Shown: piece after piece, positions 1 through 13,600 of the stretch | Position numbering within the stretch: position 1 is the first letter of the stretch | Layout of the letters: the number at the start of each line of letters is the position of its first letter | NCBI RefSeq assembly: GCF_032854445.1 | Contig: NC_088295.1 | Location: 59,377,249-59,441,248, forward strand | Length of the DNA: 64,000 nucleotides | Direction of reading: 5' to 3' | Source: Liolophura sinensis | Lineage: Eukaryota > Mollusca > Polyplacophora > Chitonida > Chitonidae | Position numbers and translations under genes: made by a program | The notes under the pieces: model-generated | What the model was told of the DNA's origin: nothing | Databases searched by the model: none | What the model saw: the letters and a program-made list of their open reading frames with translations, nothing else

Positions 1-3000
1 TTGGACTCAGAGTAGAGCTCTGGTAATCTGCCAGAAAAACACCAAGAAAAATACTTATTTGTTTGACTTATTGAACATCAATTGTTACTTATACAACATG
101 TTAATGGGCTGAAAAATAAACCGCTATCTTTTACCAAAACTACTTGGTAAACTTCCTTAGTTAAAGCTATCTTTGAAGCACGGTTAGCCAGAGCTGGATT
201 TGAGCCCATAACCTCAGTGGTAGTAGAATGACTGGCTGTGGCTGGACCAACACTTATGTCACATAAGCCAGTGAAGGCCTCTTAGCAAACAAATTTATGT
301 ATTTCATAGTCAGAAAATGGGGAGTCTCTGCTTTGTGTTACAGGCATTGTAATTCATGTTGAAGAATATAGTCGGCTATGTTGATGGTGGAAACCATTCA
401 GTAGCTCATCAAGGACAGCAGAAAGAATCCTTCATCAACAGCGAGTTTTATCAAATGTACAGCAATTACATAGAATAAAAAGGCTGAGAAAGCCGTCACA
501 ACATGCCCCTGGGGTAACGTTCACGACAACATACAGTAAAGACATACATCAGCACAGTTAAGGAACTTATTTGATATGGCATTAGGACAACTTTGTCAGA
601 CAGGATCCAGAAAGGACCACAACAATACTGCAAATGTTTTAGCGCTGCTCTGATGTGTGGTTAAAACGTTTGTTAATTCAAGAAATAAATACTTACAATC
701 CACATTTTTTACAGTTTTTACATATAAAAATCACTTATACTTTATTAAACTGGAGCTCACCTTCAAATGTCCTCAAATCCCTTGCTAAAGCTTCTTCCAA
801 ACTGGGTCCAAACAAAATTCTGCAATACTTAGCACTGTTTCCTGAATGGTGAAAACAGTGTGATTTCCTCAGAATGTGTGAAATTCTAAAGTTTGAGAAA
901 GGGCGAAAACCTCAACAAAATACAATTCAGTGATGAAATATTGCTTGGAAGTCTATGACATATCATCTCAATTACATTTAATTACCATAAAAAAAATTGA
1001 TCAAAAGCATCTTATTAGCTAGTAAAATTCAGGCTTTACATTTTGCTCAGATTGTGTCATTTACATGACAAAGAGTGAAAAAGGGACATAAAGAAATCAA
1101 CAGATTTGATTCTAAACACTGTGAACCATAACGCCAATTAATTTGTAAATCATTTATACAAAAGACACTACCTTAAATTTTCAAATTCTAATGAAACAAT
1201 TCAGATTTTTCTCAGCGAAGTACCTTTACTTGGTAATTTTATGTACAGGGTTTAATCAAGCTTCCCGTATCCATTTACCAAAAGTTTCATCATTATGTGG
1301 CCCTAGGCAGATTATCCCATCCGCTCCACTGCAGGATTTAATTCGTAACTTTACCTGATGATGAGATGAGCGACCTGCAGAAGGACATGACATTCGCCGT
1401 GATTTCCTGCACACACAGCATGATCTCAGTTTTCTTGTCTTCCTCCTCCTGTCTCTGCCCCCTAGTCCGCACCCCCTCCAGCTGCTTAATCATCCTTTCT
1501 GACAAACAGTACTTGGGCAGCAGGGCCAACATCTGCCGCTGGATCCGGGCTACGTGGCCTTTGTACTCCAGAGCAGCAGCTTCTGACTGGAAGTATTCAT
1601 TCTCTATGTCACCTGAGAGAGAGAAAGAATGACTGGTAAAGTGTTATTGTGAAACTAAAGTAAGGATTGGTCACTATCATGAGAGATTGGTCAATATCAT
1701 ATCAACATGACTGGTTAATGTGGTCCATAAGAAAGAATCATGGATTACCCAATATCGGTTGGGAGAGAAAAGATGACTGGTTAATGTGAGCCTAGAGACA
1801 GAAGCAAGTATTGGTCAGTACGAGCTGGGTGAGAAAAGATGATTGATTAACGAAACACCCTCAAGGATTGGTCACTCAATTACAGAGAAGAGATGATAGG
1901 TGATGTAAGATTCCAGCTGTGACAAAAGTGAACCTTTTGCTGAATGAATTCTAAAATTCAGAATCAATTATAAAATTCAAAGTCAATTCCAAACTAAAAG
2001 TCACAACCAAATACATGGAGACGCCTTTTACTTACCATGATAAGCAGCTCTTCCCAAGACTGCTGTCAGGAGAGATAACTCCCTCAAGGATGGTAAATTC
2101 ATGGTGTTTAGCTTTTCTCTGATTATAACATTGAATACATCAATGTGAGCTACCACAAACTGCAACACCTGAAATCAGAGAATACACATAATATACTTTC
2201 AACCATTTCCAAAAGGTTGTAAAAAGGAAAAAAAATAAAATTTTACAGTAAAATTTACTGCAGTACACTTTAATGCACAATTACAGTTTTTTCTTTGATG
2301 TTAAATCTTAATTTACTTACTTACTTATATTCTTATATTCACTTGCATAAATTGATGGTAGTCGGGTTTAAAAGTAAAGGACTGGGCACAGGCTCATAAA
2401 AAGTACAGGACCCTGGGCACAGGATCATAAAAAGTACAGGACCCTGGGCACAGGCCCATAAAAAGTACAGGACCCTGCGCACAGGCTCATAAAAAGTACA
2501 GGACCCTGCGCACAGGCTCATAAAAAGTACAGGACCCTGGGCACAGGCTTATAAAAAGCAATTGTCTTTGAACAAAAACTCATGGCTATAAGCCACACCC
2601 TAAACTGTGACAGCTAATCCCCTAACATGTGCACTCAATGGTCAAAAGATTATGGCAATAGCAGAAAGGAGCACACTCCTATTTAACTAGGATACTCCAT
2701 AAACATAATAAAATATATGTACACGCAGAGTAGACAGTGTCAAACTGCAATAAGTCAAAGAAAACTCCTTTGATTGCTATTTTGCCAAAAGCCAGGGCAG
2801 CCATTTTATTGACGTGTTTTATCAAACATTTCAGCTCATCAATATGACGTCACTGTGAATTCAGAACGCAGTTACAGCACACACTGAAACACTGTAACAT
2901 TGTAGATGTTGCGTTGTAAACAATATCTGACGAAGCAACTGCTCAAGGTTCTGCTTCAAACTATCTCTGCGCCACATCAGGGAACAAAAAAACAATAGAT

Positions 3001-4644
3001 GCCGCCTTCCCATTGGTATTGGTGTCAAAACTAGATCTGGTCAGCTATTAGATTAAAAACAAAACATAGTTGTTTTAAGAAACTCGACATCTGTAGGTGA
3101 TTGATTTACCTGGCTCCCAGAGTCCTTGTTCTCAATGCCCAGTGAGGTCAGGATGGCCAGGCACAGTTTGAGGGCACTGGACAGTAGCTGTCTGTAGCGA
3201 GCCATGGGACTGGGGATGAAGTCATCATCGCCAGTGTCAGGGTCATCAGAGCCATGTCTGTACAAAGGAGAGATGGTGGGAATTTAAGACACTAAATTTT
3301 TACAGCCGTTGAGAACTTCTCGCTTGGGGAAACTGACTGAGAAAGCTTGTCAAACAATGCACTAAAATGACATCATTTCCATGTTAACAACATTGTTCTA
3401 CTGATCAACATTCAGTTCAACAAGGGTGTAACAAAACTGGCTTCTTAGTCATGGTATCATAACTAAAACCAAATTATTCTTGTACCAAATTTTTCCCCGT
3501 CATCTGCTTCGGTGAAGCCAAGTCTAGCAAACCATTTTACTGTTGTAAGACAAATCCTGAATCAATTACCAAAACAAAGAGCTTTATCCTGACGCCATTT
3601 GCCATTTCCTGGAAATCATTTCATTGCTTTTACACATAAGATAAATCCAGAGTTAATTACCCCAAAAAAGAGCTTTATCTCAATGATATTTGTGTATTTA
3701 TATATCTCTTTATTTATTCATATTTACAGTTCTTTGACTTCATGCTCCATCCTTATAGAAACTAAAACTTCAAAAAATTTTCATTAATACCATAAATAGC
3801 GTATTCCCGTAAACAAAACTCAGGAGCATCACACATGTCAGTCTCACCTTTCTAATTCTGGTCTCATGTCAAAGAACCTGCACTCAGCCAGCCTCTGTAC
3901 AATACCACTGCGTAGGAGACTGTGAGCACCACTAACAGATTCCCCGATCTTTGTGAACAAACCCTAAATGATGGATAAAACATGGTCCATTAATTCTACC
4001 AACATGAGGACATTTTATGACAAAATCTCAGAAAAAGTGTTTCTATTTTGGAAATTGAAAAGTTTTGCCCAGCCATTATACAACTGTTTACACCAATAAG
4101 ACCCTTGTTTTTTTAAATTGATTTAAGAATTGTTATTTAAAGCCATACTCAAAATTTGTCCCTTGAACGACAGCAATCAGTTTTATACATGGAGAAAACC
4201 TGGGAACCCAGGGTAAACCACCAACTTTTGACAAGTTAATTACATACTTTCTCACATGTTACGTACAGGTACATTTGCGGAAGAGTAGTGATCTTCATTT
4301 ATTTATTTAATTGACTGGTCTTTTACGCCGTAAAATATAATAAAAATATTTCACTCATTATACTCACCATCTTGGACTCGTAGATGTAGAGAACTCGCAG
4401 GGAGTCCAGGTTGTTCGTGAGGAGAGCCTGCAGAGGTTCATCATCGTTCAGGAGGCTGTCAATCAGGTGCTGTAGGTAGCCCTTCCCACTAAGGAAGTTC
4501 AGCCACTGCTGGTACTTGTCCAGTCCTACTAGAGCATCCAGTACTGAGAGAGCCAACATCTGACAACAACATAAGCATTCATCAAAAATAGGCTGGTATG
4601 GGAAATATGCGTTCAAATCTGACCCTAACAATGTGAAATATACA

Positions 4645-4684
<40 letters not shown>

Positions 4685-7600
4685 TCAATTAATGTGCATT
4701 TCACACTTTTCTTAACTGGAGTGTTCTTTAAATTCTGGGACAAAAGCCTTTGCACTGCAGATTCAATTACTTGCATACACTTTACAAGCAAAATTTAGAG
4801 AACTTATTTGAAAGGTGTTTTTCAAACTTGAGGGACCCCAAAATGAAGCTGTACACAAAACTGTATCAGAACTTTGGACAAAAATTTGGTGCAGTTTTTG
4901 TACTGAAACCAAAGCATCACAAGTGAACAGACAGAATTCGGAATCCTTCTATTTCGCTAAAACATGCTGGTAAATGACTGCATCCTGTACTTACCCTTCC
5001 CACGTCGTGTCCATCACAGGCATCCCGACACACAATGTCCATGAAGTTCTCCCCGAACGACATGACAGAGTTCAGATTCTCCTTGGCCAGCTGTTCATAC
5101 TCACTCTCCTTACTCAGGATGACACTCTCCACTCTGCTGGAATCCCCAGGACCTGGAGAGTAAACACACGGAAATGGGTCTCATTTGGCGAAAATTCACT
5201 TGATTGCAAATTATCTCTTCCCAGATTTTAAAAAATTTTCTGTCTGTGTGACAAATCATTGTAGAAATGTTCTTCCACATAGGCATCACCACACAAAAAA
5301 AAGAAAAATTGAAGAAAACGAGTACATCAGAAAACCCTGACCACCTATCATAATTTTATAGTCAGATTTACATAAAAAGAGAAAAGTCTGCCCTGCAATA
5401 AATGGTATTTCACATCAGCCTGTGCTCCCTCCAGTCAGGTATGACACAGGGATGATGTTAATAAAAAAACACAAGATGATAATGAGGCATTACTGGAAAT
5501 AATTCCACAGTCAGTGAGTTTGGCCAGGATGCTTTGTCATGCATTGGACTATGCATAGAAATGTGTATCAGATTGTGTATTACTGTATGAACCAATCATT
5601 TAAGAGTTTGAATACCTGGCTGGGGAATCATATCAAGACAGTGTGGCATTTCAGAATGAATGCATGATTAACAAGCACTTATCCACATTCAGAGTATTTT
5701 CAGCTATATAATGGCAAGTTGGCACATAATCGAGGAGTTATTAACCAGTAGTTCACAGTATCAACTCAGTAATCATAATCTAAAGCTTCAAAAAAAAAAG
5801 TATTCTGTTTTGTTGTTTTTTTTTGCTTTTTTTTTGCAAAACGTTAAAAACGCATAAATGGTGTGATTACAAGCACTGGAGATGGCTGAAATCAATTCAA
5901 AAAAGATCTGCACGATTGTAATCTATTCTGTTTCATTCCAGGAACAAAAGATGTTCCTGGCCTATTTCTAACTCACATCAACAGATGTTCCTGGCCAATT
6001 TCTCACTGATAACAACAGATGTTTCTGGCCAATTTCTCACTGATAACAACAGATGTTTCTGGCCAATTTCTCAATGACAACAACAGATGTTCCTGGTCAA
6101 TTTCTCACTGACAACAACAGATGTTCCTGGCCAATTTCTCACTCACAACAACAGATGTTCCTGGCCAATTTCTCACTGACAACAACAGATGTTCCTGGTC
6201 AATTTCTCACTGACAACAACAGATGTTCCTGGCCAATTTCTCACTGACAACAACAGATGTTCCTGGCCAATTTCTCACTGACAACAACAGATCGTCCTGG
6301 TCAATTTCTCACTGACAACAACAGATGTTCCTGGCCATCTATTTCAGAACACAATCACAGGCTACATTAATTGTACTAACATTAATTCAATAAATTAATG
6401 TGGTTAAACATGTTACAGACATAGGATACCATGGTAATTAATATCCACTTTGTCTACGATTTCGTTGCAGGACAGGACCGCACGCTGGTGTCATGGAGAA
6501 TCTTTCCCACCTGAAGTAATTTGTGCCTAAGTAGTGATGCGTACAGTTCATTCCTTCTTTAGTTGTGACATTTTATCTGAAAACTGGTCATGACGAACAC
6601 AAGTATCACAAGAAAACAACTGTCTCTTCTGTGACCGTTCACCATTATCATAACTGTGAAGTAAAATGTATCCCTTCTCACCGGGTCAAGGCACCACTAT
6701 CTTTCCTGCCAACGCACAACTGACGTTCTTTGCGGTCTTGTTCTTCCTCTGTTCACAGATTACACTGGTGTGGATTCTATTATGCTGAATACAGGATTAC
6801 TGGCCTTTGTTTATATTATATAATATACCCTAAATTTCATACATGACTAACTTGTCCATTTTCCTGATTCTAAGAGTTCTATAGGTTTAGAAAGGGGTTT
6901 TAAAATTTAATTCGAACATGGGATGATATTCTTCTGGAAAATAATAAGGTTTCAGCACTGAAAGTACTATTTTATGACATTTATTTGCCTCTAAAAATGC
7001 ATTTTTGTGGACAAAATTTTAAGTCATTTTCAGGATATATACAATTACACAAGGAAAAAGTATCCTGTTTTCTTACACTTATCCATGTACAACTTACCTG
7101 TTAAAAAGTGTGGTAGTTCGGGTGGTTTCTGGGCTATCTGTAGGAAATAGAGCAATGCTCCGTAGAGGTTGGCCCGTACCCTTTGCTGACGACCACCTGG
7201 AGAGGACAACAATCATTAACATGTTTTCAAAAGCTAGACTTTTGATTGACAACTCCAACATAGGTCACACAGCTGCTTTATGCATGTTTTCATACATTTC
7301 ATTGCTGCTTTTGCACAGTATTACACTGACTTTTCTCACACGACACTCCAAATGTATTGCAATGGCCAGCACATGTTGGCTTCCACCACCGGCTCTTTGT
7401 GGGAAGGTCTGCCAGTAACCTGCACATGATCATGGGTTTCCCCCAGGGCTCTGGCAGGTTTCTTCTCATTATAATGCTGGTCAGCATGGTATGAGTGAAA
7501 TATTCTTGAAGTACCGTGTAAAACACCAATCCAATATATAAATATGACAATGGCTCTGATTTCTGACACTGCACCCGGGTGAAGGGGCTTTATTCTCGCT

Positions 7601-10600
7601 CTGAAGAGATTGAAGTGGCTGAGGTTAACCTAATGTGAATGCTTCACTTCAAAAACATGTTAAACCATGAAACTTACTCGATCTCAGTATGTATTCTATT
7701 ATTCCCTTCAGCACCACTTGAAGTGATGTAGAGAAGAGAGTGCGTGAGCTTGAACTGGTAGGGAACCCCACGGGCTGTGGTCCTGCTCCCGCACCGTCCA
7801 GGAAACTGACGTACTGAGTCAGCGGCAAAGATTCCCCGCCTTCTGATTGGTCATTCACGAAGCACTGTCGCAGGTTTGTCATTAATGTAAGGATGACACC
7901 CGCAACAGGGGCAGTTAACTCTGGCAGTGTGTCCTCATCAGAAACCTGAAGAAATGGGTAAACACATCTGACAGGCGTCACATCTGCAGACATACACTGC
8001 TCCCTCAAAATAACGCGCTCATCCCGACTCATTCTGCTGAAATCACGTTGTTCCTAGACTCCCGCTCGAGCTTGTCTCATTGTTTACCCAGGTACAGTAG
8101 AATTAGGATTCTCAGCACAGCTTTTATTTGTAGATATACACTCAAATCTGGACAAAAGTGATGACTAAAGTGACAACAGTTTTGGATTTTCTCCGGTGAA
8201 CATTTTGATTCTGGTACAAAAAAAAAACATGGGGGACAACACACCATCGCGTTAATTCCGATTTTTCGCTAAATTGATCCATGTAAATTCGAGGGAGCAG
8301 TGTACGAGTTATCATAGAAATAAGAATATGTAAACATGTGCTTAGATCAATAAAAACCCCTCTCTAACCAAGTAAATGCTGCATAGCACGAGATAACTTT
8401 CATTCAAATTTAAAATTACACTGAAGCGCTTATCTTAAATTTACTGACATACGTAGGATACGATTAATGTGAGAAATGCAGCCCTAACCTACATGTAGTC
8501 CTTGAAAAGAAATATTCAGGAAAATATGGTTACCATTCCAAGGAGTTAAATGTAATTTTTTTTTAAAAAATATAATCTACAACCAACAAATATGTAACAA
8601 AACTGAAAAATAAAAATCAGTTTTTAAGAACAAAATAAAAATATCATAGAAGCCATCTGCTTTCAGTACCTTCTTCAAAAGATCTTGCAACAGCTCAAAT
8701 AGAACATTCTGTCTTGCCTCCCCTGTGAGAAGATCTTCAGGGCAGGAGGTAAGAAGAATCTCTACCACTTGTCTCCATGCTTCAAATGCCTGTCGCTTCT
8801 CATGCAGGTTTTCTCGTACCATATTTCTGGCAAGACTTGTGCGCAAGATAGCTTGAACTTCCTGAAAAAAAAAAAACGTGCTTCATTGAAATGGATTTAA
8901 TTTTGCTTGATTTCTAATCTCAGAGTAGAATGTAGTATACATGTACAACACACATATGTATTTAAAATAATTACAAAGTTTGCAAAACTTTTAAACGACA
9001 CGAAAGCTACATAAAGTCACCTGACAAAATGTAGTAAAGATAATCAGCTTAGGCAATATATTTATTTATTTGATTGATGTTTATGGCTCGTATTCAAGAA
9101 TATTTCACTCAACAAGAGTGACCAGGATTATAGTGGGATTAAACCGGGCAGAGGTACGGAGAAACTCGCAACCATCTGCAGGTGGCTGGCAGACCTTCCC
9201 ATGTACGACATCAGCTGAACTTAAACTCACAGCGACCGAATTGGAGAGAGGCTCCTAGGTCATTATGCTATGCACATAACTATGCCAAGGAGGCCCAAAC
9301 GGGAAAATATTTAGAAACTACGCTAAAAAGATTGAACCCTTGAAAGCACCTTTAAAGCCTACTTTTCAATAAAAATTTGTATGCAGTTAAATTCAAGCAA
9401 GACCACACAACACAGTAGTTCACAGCTTCTTACCAGCATAATAATCACATAACAGGAAATAAATAATGAGCAAGAAGCAAGACTCAAACTGTGGTGAACA
9501 GAAATTTTCCTGTTCAGGATATCATCCTATGACCATATCTCACCTCCATCACTAGAGATCGTTGTCCTGCCATAGTCGTCCCTTGCAGGTTGTTGATTTC
9601 ATTCATCAATATCCTGTGAAGTGCTTTGATGTCGTAGTAGCTCACTCCTTGCTCTGATTCCTGCTCACACTTTGTTATGACTTCTTCAATAAGGCGAGGG
9701 TCAAAAAACTCCAGCTGAAGTTGGTCAGGGTATTTCTGAGTCAAGTCTATAGAGTCCAGTATGCGCAGGATTTTTTTCCGTTTCTGATGACCTGAAAATC
9801 AAAATGTGGGAGATAAGACTGGGAAACTCCAGAGCTACAAAAAGCCAAATTAGTCTGTGATATCTCCAGAAATCTCAGAACATCAAAACATAGCTTAACG
9901 ATGACAGGTGTTTCTTAATAAGAGCGCTAACATACATGATTACTTACATGAATTCGATGGAGTGTTGCATGCTGATGTTTCAAGTTTCTACTTCCGCTCT
10001 GATGCCACCTAGAGCTTACCTAGATTCTCACCGCATCAACACAGGGAATACCAGCAAAATGTATCAACAAACAAGTGTGAATTGCTCACCTCTCACGGGT
10101 TGTGTCTTGACAGTGCTGGTGTTCAGTATGGACTGGCCCTGGTCCACGGTGGAGAAGTCAGCCTCTCCAGGCTCGGACAGTAATCCTGCAAATAATTTAT
10201 TTATTTATTTGATTTGTGTTTTACGCCTTACTCAAGAATATTTCACGTATACGACGGCGGCCAGCATTATGGTGGGAGGAAACCCACGACCATCCACAGG
10301 TTGCTGCCAGACCTTCCCACTTATGGCCGGAGAGGAAGCCAGCAAGAGCTCATTGAGAGGCTCGTAGGTCATTACGCTGCGCTAGCATGCTAACAAACCG
10401 AGCCACAGAGGCCCCATCTGCAAATAATAAACAACCACAAAGTTAGTGGTGGAAATTTCACATTTTTATATTAGATCAATTTAACAAATTTCACAGAAAT
10501 ATACACCATATATGTTACATTATGTTGAGATGGAACCAGGCACAGTCCGAGGGGAACCCAAGACTATCCGCAGGTTCCAGATTGAAATGACTCACTGTTT

Positions 10601-13600
10601 GAATCCACTTATATGCGCAGAAGAAATCTTCATAAATACAGGTAGAACCTTACAATGAGGGTCATTTCATTCTGTTTTCTTTTGGTAACTACAGTTGCAG
10701 CGGACAGACAGATGGATGCCCACCATTCCTATTTATCCCCCACCCTGCCAGACAACATCTCTGCTGACAATGACATCTAACCAACACAAGGATGGCTTTG
10801 CCTCCTCCCCTTCAGTTTCCCACCATAATGTTAGCCAAAAACACATAAGTTATTCTTACCTACAACATCAAATACCAATCAAAGAAATTAACAGTGACAA
10901 CTAACACCGATACAGACATGCCATACCTTGAGCTTGTTCATCTGTATAGTCATCTAGCAGTAGAGTCATCAACCTCTGTGTGTTAGAACGCTGTCTGTTC
11001 AAGGATGTCAGCCGTAACTCAATTGCCACAGCCTTCAACAACCACGTTTGATGGGCAGAAAACTTTCTCTCTACAAAATACACACAGTATTCAGTAAAAC
11101 AGTATCTCGTAAACCGTCTGCGAGTTGTCAATAATTAAATCAACCTAGTCCTCTGAACTGAACAATGAATGATTGATCATTGGCTGGATCAACTGGTCCT
11201 CAACATTTCACTTGTTTTTCATCAATGATAAAGCGTTGTATGGCGACACAATTTTTTTGTGTTTTGTGCACAAGTTGACACAAGCAAGTCCAAAAATGGG
11301 ATAAAACTGAAACTCTTTCATTTTGTCCGAACTCCATGTATTTATGATGTTCTAGTTTTTCTAGGCTTCTGACACGTATTTACCATTTTCTAGTTTTTCT
11401 AGGCTTCTGACATGTATTTACCATTTTCCAGTTTTTCTAGGCTTCTGACATGTATTTACCATTTTCTAGTTTTTCTAGGCTTCTGACATGTACTTACCAT
11501 TTTCCAGTTTTCTAAGTTTCTCACATGTATTTACCGTTTTCCAGGTTTTCTAGGCTTCTGACATGTATTTACCATTTTCCAGTTTTTCTAAGTTTCTCAC
11601 ATGTATTTACCGTTTTCCAGGTTTTCTAGGCTTCTGACATGTATATATGTCTTCAACAAGAAGAACTGCCAGGATACAACACATTTTCCACAAATTAGAT
11701 GATTTTCAAGTTAATATTTTTATTTCTACACCCTCCTCTCACCCTTTTTACTCTGTCCATAAAACAACAATTAAAACTGGCTTGGCATTACTTTACAAAT
11801 ACAATTATTCATATCAGGGCCTGTATTATAAAAACAAAAATACACTTTTGATTTGCATATATGTATGCAAGTAAGCAAATATTCAATAGTTGAAATGCTT
11901 TCTTACCAGTGATAGTTTGCTGTTGAAATGGAAGTAACTGGAGATGTTTGTAAAGGAAGTCCCTGGTGGTCCTCAAATACCTCATGGCTGGAGCTGCAGT
12001 GTCTTTGTTTGCACACAGTTTGTAGATTAACTGGTACCCCAGTCCAGCTAACACAGGGGTGTCATACAGACAAGTGGGGCCTGAAAGGGTGCCTATCCCA
12101 CGGTCTAGCAGGGTCAGGATAGCATGTAGACAGGTCTTTGGGGAGCCAAGGACACCTTAAGTACAGCAACAATGCACAGTTTTATGTGGATATTATTACG
12201 AGTTTTATTAGTCTTACAAAAGATGCTGTCAGGTTTGTTTGGAAGAATAATGTGATCAAAGTGATCTACGAGTGCTCCTGATATTTTTTGTTTCTTTGTT
12301 TCTTTACTTCATGGGTGTTTCTGCACCTTTATTTCACTTGACGATCACAATCACGTGATGATAATGGAGGAAACCGGAGAGAGCTCAGACGAAGCGATTG
12401 TTCTTCATCATGTACAACAGACCAAAATTCTCCACGTTAAACCTGCAGCGAAGAAATTTAACACAAGATTGATTAAAGCTCAAGATGTTAAAAGCCAAGG
12501 GCCTGTTTCACAAAGTTTTGCAGCCGTCTGAGGTGTATTAGTCAACCTAGGGTCATTTAGCCGACTACCTTAAGTAGACTACCAAAATAATTGACTAGGT
12601 CGTTTGACAAACGTAAAATTGCCTAAAGTTTAGCTGACTTACCCTAACCGACTATGTGGCCACTCTACATCAATCTGATTGGTGGAACCCACGAGTGAGT
12701 GAGTGAGTGTTTGGGGTTTAACGTCATACTTAACAATTTTTCAGTCATATGACGACAAAGGAATTCTTAGAATGCATGTAATGTGCCTCCTTGTTGTAGG
12801 ACAGATTTCCACTGCTGTTTTATCTAGTGCTGCTTCACTGAGAAGCCTTACCAAAGACAAGTAAGCTGCCCCGCCCGAGCCACTATACTGATAAGGGTCA
12901 ACCGATCGTTGCACTATCCCTTCATGCTGAATGCAAAGCAAGGAAGTTACAACTTCCTCTTTTACGGTCTTAGGTGTGACTCCACCCAGGATTGACCCTG
13001 CAGCGGACGCTCTACCAACTGTGCTATAGGAGCCAGTAACTGATAGATGATTTATTCCCATCTAACTGTACACCGTTAAGTAGAAGCTTTGTTTTTTGAT
13101 GACTGTTTATAGAAGAAAGTGTTGTCACTGGTAACCGAATTAATTGAAGTGAATGTCGATAAATCCAAGGCCAGTCGAACCCTTGCTTGTTTGACTCTAC
13201 TTGCCAGAAATGAAAATATGACAAGCAGAACTGTGTTTAGTTTCAAACCCTACATTACATGTCCTTCTAAAACTGTCCTCTGGTCAAAATGTTTTCAGCT
13301 TTAAATAACCCAAAATTTCACCCATGAATAAGCTGCTCATTTGCCTCATAAAGCTTTACTGATCATTAAAAGGTGTTTATTTGAGGTTTGCTTGGCAGAT
13401 AGAATGATATCCTACTGGAAAAAAAGAAAAATTTCATTACCACAAGTAGTATGAAATTATTTACCGTACTTATTCGACATACCCACATACCTGGTTCTTG
13501 TAAGTTGGTTTTACTGACAGGTTTCTGCAGCTCGAGCCCCAGGAGGAAATGGGCAATGTTGGGTGCGGGCTGGTCCACAGAGTAGAGGATCAGCTGAAGA

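Noticed and set aside
4323-4688. 121-codon open frame reaching into a TA microsatellite
   Set aside because: Only 4368-4559 is NUP205 exon 31. The N-terminal YIYIYI run is intron plus (TA)n.
12500-12690. Possible hAT-type MITE starting GGGCCTGTTTCACAAAG
   Set aside because: The start resembles a known transposon end, but I found no matching inverted end nearby.
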